A stretch of DNA of 64,000 nt from assembly GCA_021777055.1 (NCBI GenBank), contig JAIQZO010000067.1, forward strand, positions 124,001 to 188,000, written 5' to 3'. The notes beneath the pieces are model-generated. The model was not told the DNA's origin. It worked only from the letters and a program-made list of their open reading frames with translations, and did not search any database. Shown piece after piece: positions 27,069 to 36,081 of this stretch. The stretch's first letter is position 1. Every line of letters starts with the position of its first letter. The position numbers and the translations under genes were made by a program. The DNA comes from Candidatus Anammoxibacter sp. GTDB lineage: Bacteria; Planctomycetota; Brocadiia; Brocadiales; Anammoxibacteraceae.

Positions 27069-27623
27069 TCAGATTACAGCCATAAACCTCTTTTTAATCT
27101 CTTCGGGGGCGTGCGAGACTCGTTCGATTTTCTTATCATACTCCGTATTTACCTTTACAAGGATAAATACAGGCCCTTTTATCTTTAAACACTCTTCCGC
27201 TATTACACGCAGCTCTCCAGAATTAATAGCTCTGTATGTTTTTATATAGCCGCTAGCTCGAGCAACCTTCTCAAGTTCAATAACATTTGTTAAAGTTGGT
27301 TGATTTCCTGTGGAACCGTATACTTCATTATCAAATACAAAATGATAAAAGTTCTCGGGGCAAAGGGTGCCTATCTGTGCCAATGTGCCCATATTCATCA
27401 ACACATTCCCGTCACCGTCAAAAACAACAATCTTTCTTTCCGGTTTGCTAACCGCAATTCCAAGTCCAATTGAAGCTGCTAATCCCATAGAACCGATCAT
27501 ATAAAAATTTTGTGGCCTGTCGTTGATAACAAAAGATTCACGACAGATCAATCCATTGGCATGGACAACTAGTTCGTCACTCAAAACTGTTAAAACCGTT
27601 TTAATTGCTTCGGCCCTTTTCAT
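27069..27623 (-). CDS. Phosphonopyruvate decarboxylase, beta (TPP-binding) subunit
   Basis: 184 residues, the C-terminal TPP-binding half. The thiamine-diphosphate motif VFDGDGNVLMNMGTLAQ and FDNEVYGSTGNQPTLT follow the pattern of phosphonopyruvate and sulfopyruvate decarboxylases. The start overlaps the alpha-subunit stop by four bases (ATGA). Most phosphonopyruvate decarboxylases are single ~380-residue chains; the split form is usual for sulfopyruvate decarboxylase (ComD/ComE). The phosphonate assignment rests on the aminotransferase and PEP mutase next door. It would release CO2 from phosphonopyruvate to give phosphonoacetaldehyde, pulling the unfavourable PEP mutase reaction forward. Confidence 0.83.
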   Translation of the reverse strand: MKRAEAIKTVLTVLSDELVVHANGLICRESFVINDRPQNFYMIGSMGLAASIGLGIAVSKPERKIVVFDGDGNVLMNMGTLAQIGTLCPENFYHFVFDNEVYGSTGNQPTLTNVIELEKVARASGYIKTYRAINSGELRVIAEECLKIKGPVFILVKVNTEYDKKIERVSHAPEEIKKRFMAVI

Positions 27624-28114
27624 CCAAGTACCCCATTCTTTATCAGGATTACAACCGGTATACTTTTTTCTTTCATCAGTTTCATAGCGGACATTATAAC
27701 GTTTTCTATATTCTCTTTTTCTAGTACAAAAAAAGGAATACCTGCAACACGTAGAATTTTCTCACTTATATCACCTGCGATCAGATGTTCTGGCGCGTCC
27801 TTACCTTTATAACCACGCCAGCTTACTAGCATAAGACATGGTATTTTATAAATAAGACTGAGTGATGTTAAAACATTGAGTGAATTACCCAAACCGGAAT
27901 TCTGCATAAGTACTACTGGTGATTTACCTGCCATATATGCGCCGCTGGCAATACCAACGGCTTCATCTTCTCTTGTTGAGGATACATAAGTAACCGAATC
28001 ATCATCAATTAATTCTCTGATAATGCCGGTTAAAATACTGCATGGGACTCCTGAAAAGAAATTAATACCCTGCTGTTTTAATAAATAAATGAACGATGAA
28101 GCGTTATATATCAT
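27620..28114 (-). CDS. Phosphonopyruvate decarboxylase, alpha (pyrimidine-binding) subunit
   Basis: 164 residues corresponding to the N-terminal half of phosphonopyruvate/sulfopyruvate decarboxylase. FFSGVPCSIL at residues 18-27 is the family's substrate-side loop, and TREDEAVGIASGAYMAGKSPVVLMQNSG contains the glutamate that activates the TPP pyrimidine. It pairs with the overlapping beta subunit in a heteromeric enzyme and is the first gene of a minus-strand run continuing to 20343. About 110 bases separate it from the lipoprotein gene upstream, enough for a promoter, but I found no clear one. Confidence 0.83.
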   Translation of the reverse strand: MIYNASSFIYLLKQQGINFFSGVPCSILTGIIRELIDDDSVTYVSSTREDEAVGIASGAYMAGKSPVVLMQNSGLGNSLNVLTSLSLIYKIPCLMLVSWRGYKGKDAPEHLIAGDISEKILRVAGIPFFVLEKENIENVIMSAMKLMKEKSIPVVILIKNGVLG

Positions 28115-28223
28115 TTAATGTGTAAATCAAGGATAAATAGCAAAAAAGTGTCTGCACGTCTACTAGAATTAGATGAAGTGCAGTTTGGGAACTTTAATTA
28201 GTTGCTATATTTATAATAATAAA

Positions 28224-29213
28224 CTATTTCTTCTTCTTCTTCTCTGTGTCATTTTCTTCCACATCGTCATTTTCCGTTAAATTACTGGTAGGGGCAAAAG
28301 GATCAAACTTTCCTATTATAGTAGACACAGGTAATCCCTTGTTAATTTTTTCTACGATTGCGGCCTCTTTTTCATCCTTTAGTGCCTTAATTACCGGTAT
28401 CCGCAACACTATTTCCCTGCATACTTCTTCACTTGCCCTTGAGCGGTATACATCCCTTAATGACATACTGTTCTGAAAAGAGGCGATCACAAAATCAAAG
28501 GGATTTGTTGCGACCCTTATTTCATTAGCAGTCCTTGTCTCCTGTGCTTCAAAGAGTACTGTTCCGTCCTTTGTAGATATGCACCTGACTACCATTCCGA
28601 TTGCAATTTGGGAAAAGAGAGCATAATATTTACTGTCGTACCTTGTAACCTTTCCATAAATTAAGGCATCTGCCCCCAGTATCTCTCCCAATTGTTCAGG
28701 TGTGTAGCTGTATAACTTTTCAGGCGTATCTATCTTTAAACCATGCAGGATAGCATCCACCGCAATTAATTCTACATCATCAAATTCGCGTGGTACTAAG
28801 TGCCCATAAAAATATGTGCGAAGCCTATTGGCATAAGTCCAGCTCCATTCGTCTTTTTCTTTGGTATCTTCCCGTTTTATCTCAAAGCCGTTTAGAATCA
28901 GGTTTCCTCCTATAAGATTTTCAAAAGGAAGTATAACAATAACCCTAGGAGGGTCTGATATAAGCTTTTTATCATACTTAAAACTGTTTCCTCCCGGATC
29001 CAACTGATAAAGTCTGTCCAACTTACCTTTTCTACCGTGTTCGGCATAATCTTTTTGGTCCAGAAAGAATCCTGCCTGATCATTATCTACTGCTTCTTTT
29101 TTATCACGTTTTGAGAAAATGGAGCCGCATCCAAATAGAGACAATGATAATATAAATGTCAAGAAATAGACTATACCGCAGGTAAATCTCTTTTTTGCCA
29201 CAAATTTTTTCAT
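28224..29213 (-). CDS. Lipoprotein, GNA1162/DUF799-like
   Basis: 329 residues. A hydrophobic leader ends in lipobox LFGC with the lipidated cysteine at residue 29. The body contains RVIVILPFENL, GADALIYGKVTRYDSKY and a following VLFEAQET strand, the pattern of the GNA1162-like envelope lipoproteins that share a fold with CsgG/TolB-N type domains. The C-terminus is an acidic tail ending in six lysines, possibly unstructured. It is expected to sit on a membrane facing away from the cytoplasm. It lies just upstream of the phosphonate operon on the same strand and might share its transcription. Confidence 0.75.
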   Translation of the reverse strand: MKKFVAKKRFTCGIVYFLTFILSLSLFGCGSIFSKRDKKEAVDNDQAGFFLDQKDYAEHGRKGKLDRLYQLDPGGNSFKYDKKLISDPPRVIVILPFENLIGGNLILNGFEIKREDTKEKDEWSWTYANRLRTYFYGHLVPREFDDVELIAVDAILHGLKIDTPEKLYSYTPEQLGEILGADALIYGKVTRYDSKYYALFSQIAIGMVVRCISTKDGTVLFEAQETRTANEIRVATNPFDFVIASFQNSMSLRDVYRSRASEEVCREIVLRIPVIKALKDEKEAAIVEKINKGLPVSTIIGKFDPFAPTSNLTENDDVEENDTEKKKKK

Positions 29214-29451
29214 AATTAACCAACCGGTTTAAAATTTAAAAGCTTTTCAGATAATGCAAAAATTAAACTCTAATATAGCATAAAATAATCTTATAAGTAT
29301 TAGGTTTTTATTATATTGAAAATTTTATATATAACAACTATTATATAATCCATTGTAAATATTTCTCTAAAAATAGTACGTGGGGGCTTTATTCCATGAA
29401 ATATTCTACTACTATATAACACGTATTACAATGAAAGGCAGGTAAAAAGAG

Positions 29452-30117
29452 ATGGTATCGTTAAATTGCAAAGAGACATTCATTGCAAGAATAACATCCG
29501 TTAATTTTATTATTATCATTATTACGGCTTTTATATTACAAATAACCATGGTAAATGCAGACAATTTAACGAAGAAAAATAATAGCACTGAAGTCGCAAC
29601 TTTTGCCGGCGGATGTTTCTGGTGTATGCAACCTCCTTTTGATAAACATGATGGAGTTATCTCTACATTTGTAGGATATACAGGCGGAAATGTTGAGGAC
29701 CCTACCTACGAAGAAGTTTGTTCCGGTACAACAGGACATACTGAAGCGGTGGAGATTGAATTTGATCCGGCAGTGGTATCTTACGATGAATTGCTTAATG
29801 TTTTCTGGCGAAATATAGACCCTACTGCACTTAATTCCCAGTTTGCGGATAGGGGTAGCCAGTACAGAACTGCAATTTTTTATCACAATGACGAGCAGAA
29901 GAGATTGGCTGAAGAGTCTAAAGAAAAACTTGCAAAATCAGGTAAATATGATAAGCCTCTTGTTACAGAGATTACACCGGCAACGGAATTTTATAAAGCA
30001 GAAGGGTACCATCAGGAATATTACAAGAAAAATTCATATCGATACAAGATGTACAAGTCTGGCTCCGGTAGGGAGAAGTATATAAAAGATGTTTGGGGAG
30101 AGACAGATGCAAACTAA
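29452..30117 (+). CDS. msrA: Exported peptide methionine sulfoxide reductase MsrA
   Basis: 221 residues. The catalytic motif GCFWC (near residue 55) and the substrate-site region [38 protein letters not shown] and YHQEYYKKN are complete. A hydrophobic leader (residues ~15-35, ending near VNADN) predicts export. It reduces methionine-S-sulfoxide in oxidised proteins. The adjacent gene starts before this one ends, so msrA and the PEP mutase fusion form a two-gene unit. Confidence 0.95.
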   Translation: MVSLNCKETFIARITSVNFIIIIITAFILQITMVNADNLTKKNNSTEVATFAGGCFWCMQPPFDKHDGVISTFVGYTGGNVEDPTYEEVCSGTTGHTEAVEIEFDPAVVSYDELLNVFWRNIDPTALNSQFADRGSQYRTAIFYHNDEQKRLAEESKEKLAKSGKYDKPLVTEITPATEFYKAEGYHQEYYKKNSYRYKMYKSGSGREKYIKDVWGETDAN

Positions 30118-31762
30118 CGGCTTACAGAAGAATAAAACACCCATGTTAAAGAAAACGACCCAATTGCGAACACTTATTCAGAGCAATGAACTTGAATTTC
30201 TTTTGGAAGCGCACAATGGTATTTCAGCTAAGATCGTGGAAGAGACAGGTCTTAAAGGGATATGGGCCAGTGGGCTTTCGATTTCGGCATCACAAGGAGT
30301 AAGGGATAATAACGAGATCAGCTGGACGCAGGTACTTGCAAATGTAGAACTCATGAGTGATATAACCAATATTCCTATACTTCTTGATGGCGATACTGGT
30401 TATGGTAATTTTAATAATCTACGTAGGCTTGTAAAAAAGCTTGAACAGCGTGATATTGCTGGTGTATGTATAGAAGATAAACTTTTTCCAAAGACTAACA
30501 GTTTTCTACGTACCGACCGTCAGCCGTTAGCGGATATAAATGAATTTTGTGGAAAGATTAAGGCCGGAAAAGATGTGCAGATGGATGACGATTTTGTTAT
30601 TGTTGCTCGTGTCGAAGCTTTTATAACGGGATGGGGTCTGAATGAAGCGTTGAAAAGGGCTGAGGCCTACAAAGATGCGGGTGCGGACGCTATCTTAATC
30701 CACAGTAAGCTTAGTAATGCTAGTGAGGTATTTAGCTTTATTAATGAGTGGGAAAACAGGCTTCCGGTTGTAATAGTACCTACTAAATTTTATTCAACTC
30801 CAACTGAAAGTTTCAGAGAAAACAAAGTTTCTGTGGTTATCTGGGCGAACCATATGATACGTGCTGCTGTAACTAGAATGCAGGAGACGGCGAAACAGAT
30901 TTATAACGATCAATGTCTTCACATGGTGGAAGATACTATAGTACCGGTAAAGGAGATATTTAGGCTTCAAGATGATCAGGAACTTATTGATGCGGAAAAG
31001 ATATATCTGGGGGACAGTCCAACCTCTTCTGTAAATGCCGTTATTCTTGCCGCATCACAAGGAAAACAGCTTGGAAAATTAACAATTGATATGCCAAAGA
31101 CTATGTTAAGGGTTGGGCGCAAAACGATTTTGAGGCGAATTGTTGACCATTTGCAAGAGAATCGCATTAACGATATCACTGTAGTGGCTGGTTACAAAAA
31201 AGAGGAGATAACGTACTCTGATTTAAATATAGTTGAAAATAGAGAGCACGAGGACACCGGACAGTTAACATCACTTTTGTGTGCGGTCAGTTCATTGAAA
31301 AAGACAACGCTTATAATATTTGGTGATATAATCTTCAGAAAATATGTTTTGCAATTAGTGCTTGATGATGACGATGACGAGGATGTTGTAATTATTGTTG
31401 ATACTAAAATTAATCCTCAAGGGAAGTACAAATCTGATTTTGTAAGATCAAAAACAATAAAAGATAATCAATCAATCTTTTGTGATAAAAGTTATGTTAA
31501 AGAGATTGTGTTTTCGGAACCGAGCAGTGAATATGACGGAGAGTGGATAGGTATAATCAAACTGTCGGGAAAAGCGATAGGATTCGCCAAAGAATTCTTA
31601 AAGACGCATAAAGATTCTAAAGATTTCAAGAGCATGGATATAAATGATCTGATTAACCATTATGTGGGCTCCGGATTTATGGTAAAGATACAGTACATTA
31701 CAGGTAACTGGATTGATGTCAATAGGGTTTCAGACCTTACGTTAGCAAATGAACTTTATTGA
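30107..31762 (+). CDS. pepM: Phosphoenolpyruvate mutase fused to a nucleotidyltransferase
   Basis: The ATG at 30107 follows GGGGAG by 6 nt and overlaps msrA by 11 bases; an upstream ATG at 30089 is less well placed. Residues ~15-295 are PEP mutase: [10 protein letters not shown] for Mg/PEP binding and the diagnostic [10 protein letters not shown], then [12 protein letters not shown]. The enzyme rearranges PEP to phosphonopyruvate, the entry step for nearly all C-P bond natural products. Residues ~315-550 form a nucleotidyltransferase domain whose signature reads [10 protein letters not shown]...DMPKTMLRV, with Ser and Gln where the usual Gly and Arg stand. Fusions of PEP mutase to PntC-type domains are known. 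Its other pathway enzymes are on the opposite strand at 23.2-28.1 kb. Confidence 0.93.
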   Translation: MQTNGLQKNKTPMLKKTTQLRTLIQSNELEFLLEAHNGISAKIVEETGLKGIWASGLSISASQGVRDNNEISWTQVLANVELMSDITNIPILLDGDTGYGNFNNLRRLVKKLEQRDIAGVCIEDKLFPKTNSFLRTDRQPLADINEFCGKIKAGKDVQMDDDFVIVARVEAFITGWGLNEALKRAEAYKDAGADAILIHSKLSNASEVFSFINEWENRLPVVIVPTKFYSTPTESFRENKVSVVIWANHMIRAAVTRMQETAKQIYNDQCLHMVEDTIVPVKEIFRLQDDQELIDAEKIYLGDSPTSSVNAVILAASQGKQLGKLTIDMPKTMLRVGRKTILRRIVDHLQENRINDITVVAGYKKEEITYSDLNIVENREHEDTGQLTSLLCAVSSLKKTTLIIFGDIIFRKYVLQLVLDDDDDEDVVIIVDTKINPQGKYKSDFVRSKTIKDNQSIFCDKSYVKEIVFSEPSSEYDGEWIGIIKLSGKAIGFAKEFLKTHKDSKDFKSMDINDLINHYVGSGFMVKIQYITGNWIDVNRVSDLTLANELY

Positions 31763-31816
31763 TCTAGTACTGCGTCATCGTTCTAATGACGGGTATGATC
31801 TTAAGCCTTATCCGTT

Positions 31817-31957
31817 GTACCTACTTAGGTGGATAGGCTGAAGACTGAAGGTAAAAGCATAAAGCATTTTTGGTTGCCAGGCTAATGTTAAAAAAGCAAA
31901 AACCACAGGATTTTTGCCTTTAAGCTTTACCTTCAGCCTATCCACCTGAGTAGGTAC
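31817..31957. repeat. Long inverted repeat at the end of pepM
   Basis: A 27-base arm at 31817-31843 (GTACCTACTTAGGTGGATAG...) is matched 26/27 in inverse at 31931-31957, and the pairing continues imperfectly inward (GAAGGTAAAAGC against GCTTTACCTTC). The 140-base hairpin lies between convergent genes; it could terminate transcription or be a small non-autonomous mobile repeat. Confidence 0.8.
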
Positions 31958-32097
31958 TATTTGTTAACAAAAAGAATTTAGATCGAATAGCTATCACCAA
32001 TACAACATAGTTGTACTAGTAACTTGTTTTGATAATAGGGATAAGAGCTCTGTTTCCGGAACGAGAAGGCGAAATAGGAAAACTTGTACGTGCTTTT

Positions 32098-32784
32098 CTA
32101 TTCGGTTTCAAGAAAAATATTTGCATACCAAGTTTCTATCTTTTCATGGGTTCTGTCAGTATTAGTCTGGATCCCAACATATATGATTTCGCCAGGTTCC
32201 TGACCAAACTCTTGTATATAATCACTGTAATGGTTTACTTTATAATTTAGCCATCTGTTTACGTTTTCCTTTCCACTTTCTACGACTATCATCCGTGCGT
32301 TTTTTTTGCAGGGATTTGCAAACCTTTCCCCTTTCTGGATATTATTGCCAAACACATAAATTAATGCCCTGTATCTGTACGGCATGCCAAATAACGTTTT
32401 GCCGTAAACAATACAGATAGACGCAGGATAATCATCCGCGCCTTTCTCTTTTTCTATGCTATTGGGTAATATTTTTGATACCTTCCATTCCCATTTAAGA
32501 AATTTATACTCCAATGGGGGCAGCTTAACAGGTTTTAATGCTATTACGCCACTGTCGTTGACGTTTGCATATAGCGTCTTTCGGTTATCAATCTCCATTA
32601 TGCTGGGTTTTGTTCTGTATTTAATTCTTCTGCAAAATCCCTTTTTGAGCTCCCACCCGTTTACAATTCCTTGATCTAACTCCTCACTACTGAATTCTGT
32701 AATGGGAAAAACACCGCCTTGTGTAGCATCTGCAACACTTAAATAAACAAAAAGTGTTAACAATAATAATATAAATCTTTGCAT
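32098..32784 (-). CDS. Exported DUF3047-family protein
   Basis: 228 residues with a clear signal peptide (residues 1-20, ending SVADA). The core reads FLKWEWKVSKILP, then KGADDYPASICIVYG and LIYVFGNN, the conserved pattern of DUF3047 (W-x-W-x-V ... DD-x-P/A ... Y/F-V-F). The family is exported and of unknown function. It lies 38 bases downstream of the DUF362 gene on the same strand; the two probably form an operon. Confidence 0.82.
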   Translation of the reverse strand: MQRFILLLLTLFVYLSVADATQGGVFPITEFSSEELDQGIVNGWELKKGFCRRIKYRTKPSIMEIDNRKTLYANVNDSGVIALKPVKLPPLEYKFLKWEWKVSKILPNSIEKEKGADDYPASICIVYGKTLFGMPYRYRALIYVFGNNIQKGERFANPCKKNARMIVVESGKENVNRWLNYKVNHYSDYIQEFGQEPGEIIYVGIQTNTDRTHEKIETWYANIFLETE

Positions 32785-32822
32785 CGCTAACCTTTCAAAA
32801 TTAAACTTTTATCACAAAAAAT

Positions 32823-33782
32823 TTATGTGGCCCTGCTAAACTTTTTGAGCCAGAGATGTTTAAAAACACTTTTGACAATCTGACGAATATTAAATCCTAC
32901 CGGAATTAGTCTGGGGAGTACAAAGTCAAATATTTTTACAGTGTCTACTGGTTCTCCGGCAATATTTATCTTCTCAATCATGTGTTCGCCTATATCATGC
33001 TTGATTGCCGTCTTTAGTATTGGTGAAGACGAAGGATCCGTATTAAGGACCTCTGCAATCACACGGTCAATTGCAACGCAATCAATACCGCCTAAGATCA
33101 GTGAGACTGCTTTTGGATCGCCGCCCGAAGGACCTTTTCTCTCCATTGCCATTACAGCATCAACAATAGTAAATACCGGTTTTACCTTGAGATAGTTTGC
33201 CAGTAACATTTCTGTATACCAAACCATATCACTGTTTGATCTAAAATGACGCCACGCTTTTCTTTTTCCGCTGACGCAACCATACATGTTTTTAACTGCA
33301 GCAGTATATAGAAACTGTACATGTGCTTTCAACTTTGGAAGATTAATAATTGCATCCACATCCAGTGCTTTGCCTGAAATTGTAAGTGGAAATTCCTTTT
33401 CCCTGCACCTGATATTTACTTTACGTGGTTCATCCAGTTCAATTATATCTATGTTATGTTGCCGGGCAAACCTGTCAATCCCAATACATTCTGCAATTCG
33501 AGCAACAGAACCAAAAGCGGGACTGTCACCAATGATAGGTACCGCCCCTATTTCTAGTAATTTTTCGGCAACGGTTTCAATAACTATCGGGTGAGTAACT
33601 GTACACTTCTCTGGTGTGCTTCTTTTTATAAAGTTCGGCTTTAAAAGTACCTTTGTGTCACTCTTTATTACCTTTTCAATACCGCCGAAATATCCAAATG
33701 ATTGGTCTATTGCTTTACGCACATTTTTTTTGTCATAATCAAAGCATTTGACAATCGATACAGTTGTTTTGTCCATCTTCAT
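32823..33782 (-). CDS. DUF362-domain protein
   Basis: 319 residues. KVLLKPNFI, TVTHPIVIETVAEKLLEIGA, VPIIGDSPAFGS, DAIINLPKLKAHVQFLYTAAVKNMYG and DAVMAMERKGPSGGDPK are the ordered conserved blocks of DUF362. Many relatives carry 4Fe-4S ferredoxin motifs; none are seen here (only scattered cysteines). Proteins of this group are common in anaerobes and have no established reaction. First gene of a probable pair with the DUF3047 protein. Confidence 0.9.
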   Translation of the reverse strand: MKMDKTTVSIVKCFDYDKKNVRKAIDQSFGYFGGIEKVIKSDTKVLLKPNFIKRSTPEKCTVTHPIVIETVAEKLLEIGAVPIIGDSPAFGSVARIAECIGIDRFARQHNIDIIELDEPRKVNIRCREKEFPLTISGKALDVDAIINLPKLKAHVQFLYTAAVKNMYGCVSGKRKAWRHFRSNSDMVWYTEMLLANYLKVKPVFTIVDAVMAMERKGPSGGDPKAVSLILGGIDCVAIDRVIAEVLNTDPSSSPILKTAIKHDIGEHMIEKINIAGEPVDTVKIFDFVLPRLIPVGFNIRQIVKSVFKHLWLKKFSRAT

Positions 33783-33927
33783 AAAAAATTATTTTTCTGG
33801 CAAGATATTAAAATAGAGAATTTCTATACCATTCATATTTTATTATTATAAAGTTTATATTATACAAATAAACTACATAACGGCAAAATATTCTTTTCTT
33901 AAATATTCTGATATCTAAATGTTTTAT

Positions 33928-34166
33928 CCGTGTTGTCCGGTTAGCTGTTTGTTTCATACATATGTTTATGAACATTGAGTGCCTAAGTTGCCTAAAATGA
34001 GCTAAAGTTTTAGAAATTTATTTATTATTAATTAAAAACAACGCTATTAACTTTAGGCACTTTAAGTAATTTAGTCATTTTAGGCAATTTCTTGCGCAAG
34101 GATATTGGGAAATGTTCATAAATATGAAACATTATTATACTACAAAAAGCTAACAGGACAATGCTG
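33928..34166 (-). mobile_element. MITE-like non-autonomous element, complete, 239 bp
   Basis: The left end CCGTGTTGTCCGGTTAGC and right end GCTAACAGGACAATGCTG are inverted copies. The flanking 9-mers ATGTTTTAT (33919-33927) and ACGTTTTAT (34167-34175) are a near-perfect target duplication. The inside (GCCTAAA-type units plus an AT-rich core) matches the element at 35379-35608 in reverse orientation. No coding capacity. Confidence 0.85.
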
Positions 34167-35378
34167 ACGTTTTATAGGTTTTAACTGTTTTGAAAAAATA
34201 ACATTCAAACTATCCTCGCAAAAATTTCTGTCCAGAAGGTAAAGGGCCGAATTCCATTTTGTTCGACTGATACTCTCTGCCGGTCAACCCTGGATCACGG
34301 ATAGAGGTTACATATGATATAACGAATTTGATATTTGGCAACTTGAAAGAAAATATTGGATCTTCTCATATTTTCTAGGGTGTAGGCTAAAGAGGAAGAG
34401 GTATAGGATTCTTGGATTGAGAGATCTTAAGTTTAAATACTTTGAGTCCGTGGAAGACAGATCCCTCACTTCTTGGGAGTTTAATTATTCTAGTTATTTC
34501 CCTCTAAAACTGCGGCATAAATAGAATATGAACGAGGCGGATCTATGATCATTTAGCATTTCCGCAAAATCTATTAGGTGCTTATTATCGATTTTGTATG
34601 CTATTGATAACCATTTATCTAGAGGATTATTGACCCAGCCGATTTTCCAATTTTATTTCTACCTCGACATTTTCTTAGTATTGGATCTTGCTCTTCTTTT
34701 AGGCCATTTACTCCCTATTTTAATTCAATGTAACCCCAGAGTTTTCTTTGGCTACAAGTCCTTTATTTGTTGTGTTGAGTAAAATAAATTCATTGCCCGC
34801 CGCAAATTGGCCTCCCTCAATAAACAACCACTTAAAGCGTTACAAAGGTAACACTATGTCGGTTTGGCGTTAGAAAACTAACGTTTGTGTTGTGGCTGTG
34901 CGTGTGTACTACTACATTTTTCTTACATAACATATTGATTTTGTTGACATTCCCATATTCCCTGCTTTTCGGCTTTGTTCGGTATAATATTTGCTTAAAC
35001 TTAAAGGTTCAGAATAGAGGTCTATACATATTTGGCTGAAATCATTAGTGACAAATAATAGTAAATAACTCTAATGCATATGATGCCATTTTATTGTAAT
35101 AATGATTTTTTGCCGTCAGGTAGATGTTGCTTCAATAATTAAATACGTGAAATATAGTAAAGAGCGTAAAGCATTAAATATATCAGTCAAGCAGTAAATA
35201 GTTTAGGTATTTAATTGCCGAGTTAATATTAAATTAATATGGAGAAAGGAAGTTTTCGAAGATTAAAAGTGTTGTGTTTGTCTACTTACACGTTGTCTTC
35301 TCTTGGTATTTTATCATAACACTCTCAATTCTCTTTAACCCTATACGTTGGGGAAAGTCCTGATAACCTATTTATAAT

Positions 35379-35608
35379 CAGCATTGTCCGGTTAGTCTTT
35401 TGCAGTGCAAAAAACGTTACATATTTATCGATATTTTACAGCCGCATAATGGGGAAAGTGCCTAAAATGCCTAAAATACTTAAAGTGCCTAAAGTTAATA
35501 GTGTTGTTTTTTATTAATAATAAATAAATTTCTATAACTTTAGCTCATTTTAGGCACTCAACGTTAGCATATATATATGCTATGCAAATCCTTAACCGGA
35601 CAACACTG
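35379..35608 (+). mobile_element. MITE-like non-autonomous element, complete, 230 bp
   Basis: The ends CAGCATTGTCCGGTTAG and TTAACCGGACAACACTG form terminal inverted repeats. The exact 9-base direct repeat ATTTATAAT flanks it (35370-35378 and 35609-35617). The interior carries GTGCCTAAAATGCCTAAAA units and a TTTAGCTCATTTTAGGCAC block found in the other copies. The 9-base duplication implies mobilisation by a transposase not encoded here. Confidence 0.88.
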
Positions 35609-36081
35609 ATTTATAATGAAAATAATACCTCTGGAGATGTCAATTTAATTCAATATTTCTACCATTATGTCGGGTGCTTTTTCAGGCATGGTCAAATGAA
35701 CTTTATTATTCCTTTAGCGGGGGAGAATAGTCATAATCAAGGCATCTTTCCCTGGTTTTCGCAGTAAAACTGGATTAAAGTAGGGGATGCAATTCCTGAT
35801 TTTGCCAGAACCAGAGATTGTTCATTTGACCCTGCCTGTTTTGTTGTAATTTACAGAGAGCTATTTGCAGATGTTCAGGTTTATGTTAAGTTTGTTTCAT
35901 TATACAAACTGCAATTATGAAAACAGATGTTTGCGTTGTTATGATATTTGCGAAGAATAAAAACGGCGAATATATTGCGAATCTTAGTGATTGGGAATAA
36001 AGATTATGTTTTTATATATTCCGAAACTGAAATGATTTTCTAATTTAACGGTATTTTTACATATATTGAGGACTTTGTAAA

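Larger units (their letters stand above)
33783..36081. other. 2.3-kb gene-poor region with mobile-element-like repeats
   Basis: No gene is supported. It holds two complete MITE-like elements (listed separately), an inverted repeat with 19-base arms at 35683-35701 and 35820-35838 (18/19 match), and a GT-rich tract at 34871-34915 opening with CTAACGTTTG. Between 34200 and 34800 there are short open stretches on the minus strand interrupted by stops (for example HLIDFAEML...SFIFYLCRSF), which may be remnants of a decayed gene that I cannot identify. Confidence 0.6.

Noticed and set aside
34594..34782. 62-codon plus-strand frame in the gene-poor region
   Set aside because: No family match recognised, no start signal, and the hydrophobic composition follows from T-rich DNA.
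34560..34800. Possible tRNA or RNA gene in the gene-poor region
   Set aside because: No cloverleaf with a TTCGA loop and matching acceptor stem could be built.
35582..35767. 61-codon frame starting inside the MITE at 35379-35608
   Set aside because: It begins in the element's terminal repeat and continues into repeat-rich spacer.
33783..36081. CRISPR-like array from repeated GCCTAAA units
   Set aside because: The units are short, directly adjacent and without regular unique spacers; they are internal parts of the MITE elements.
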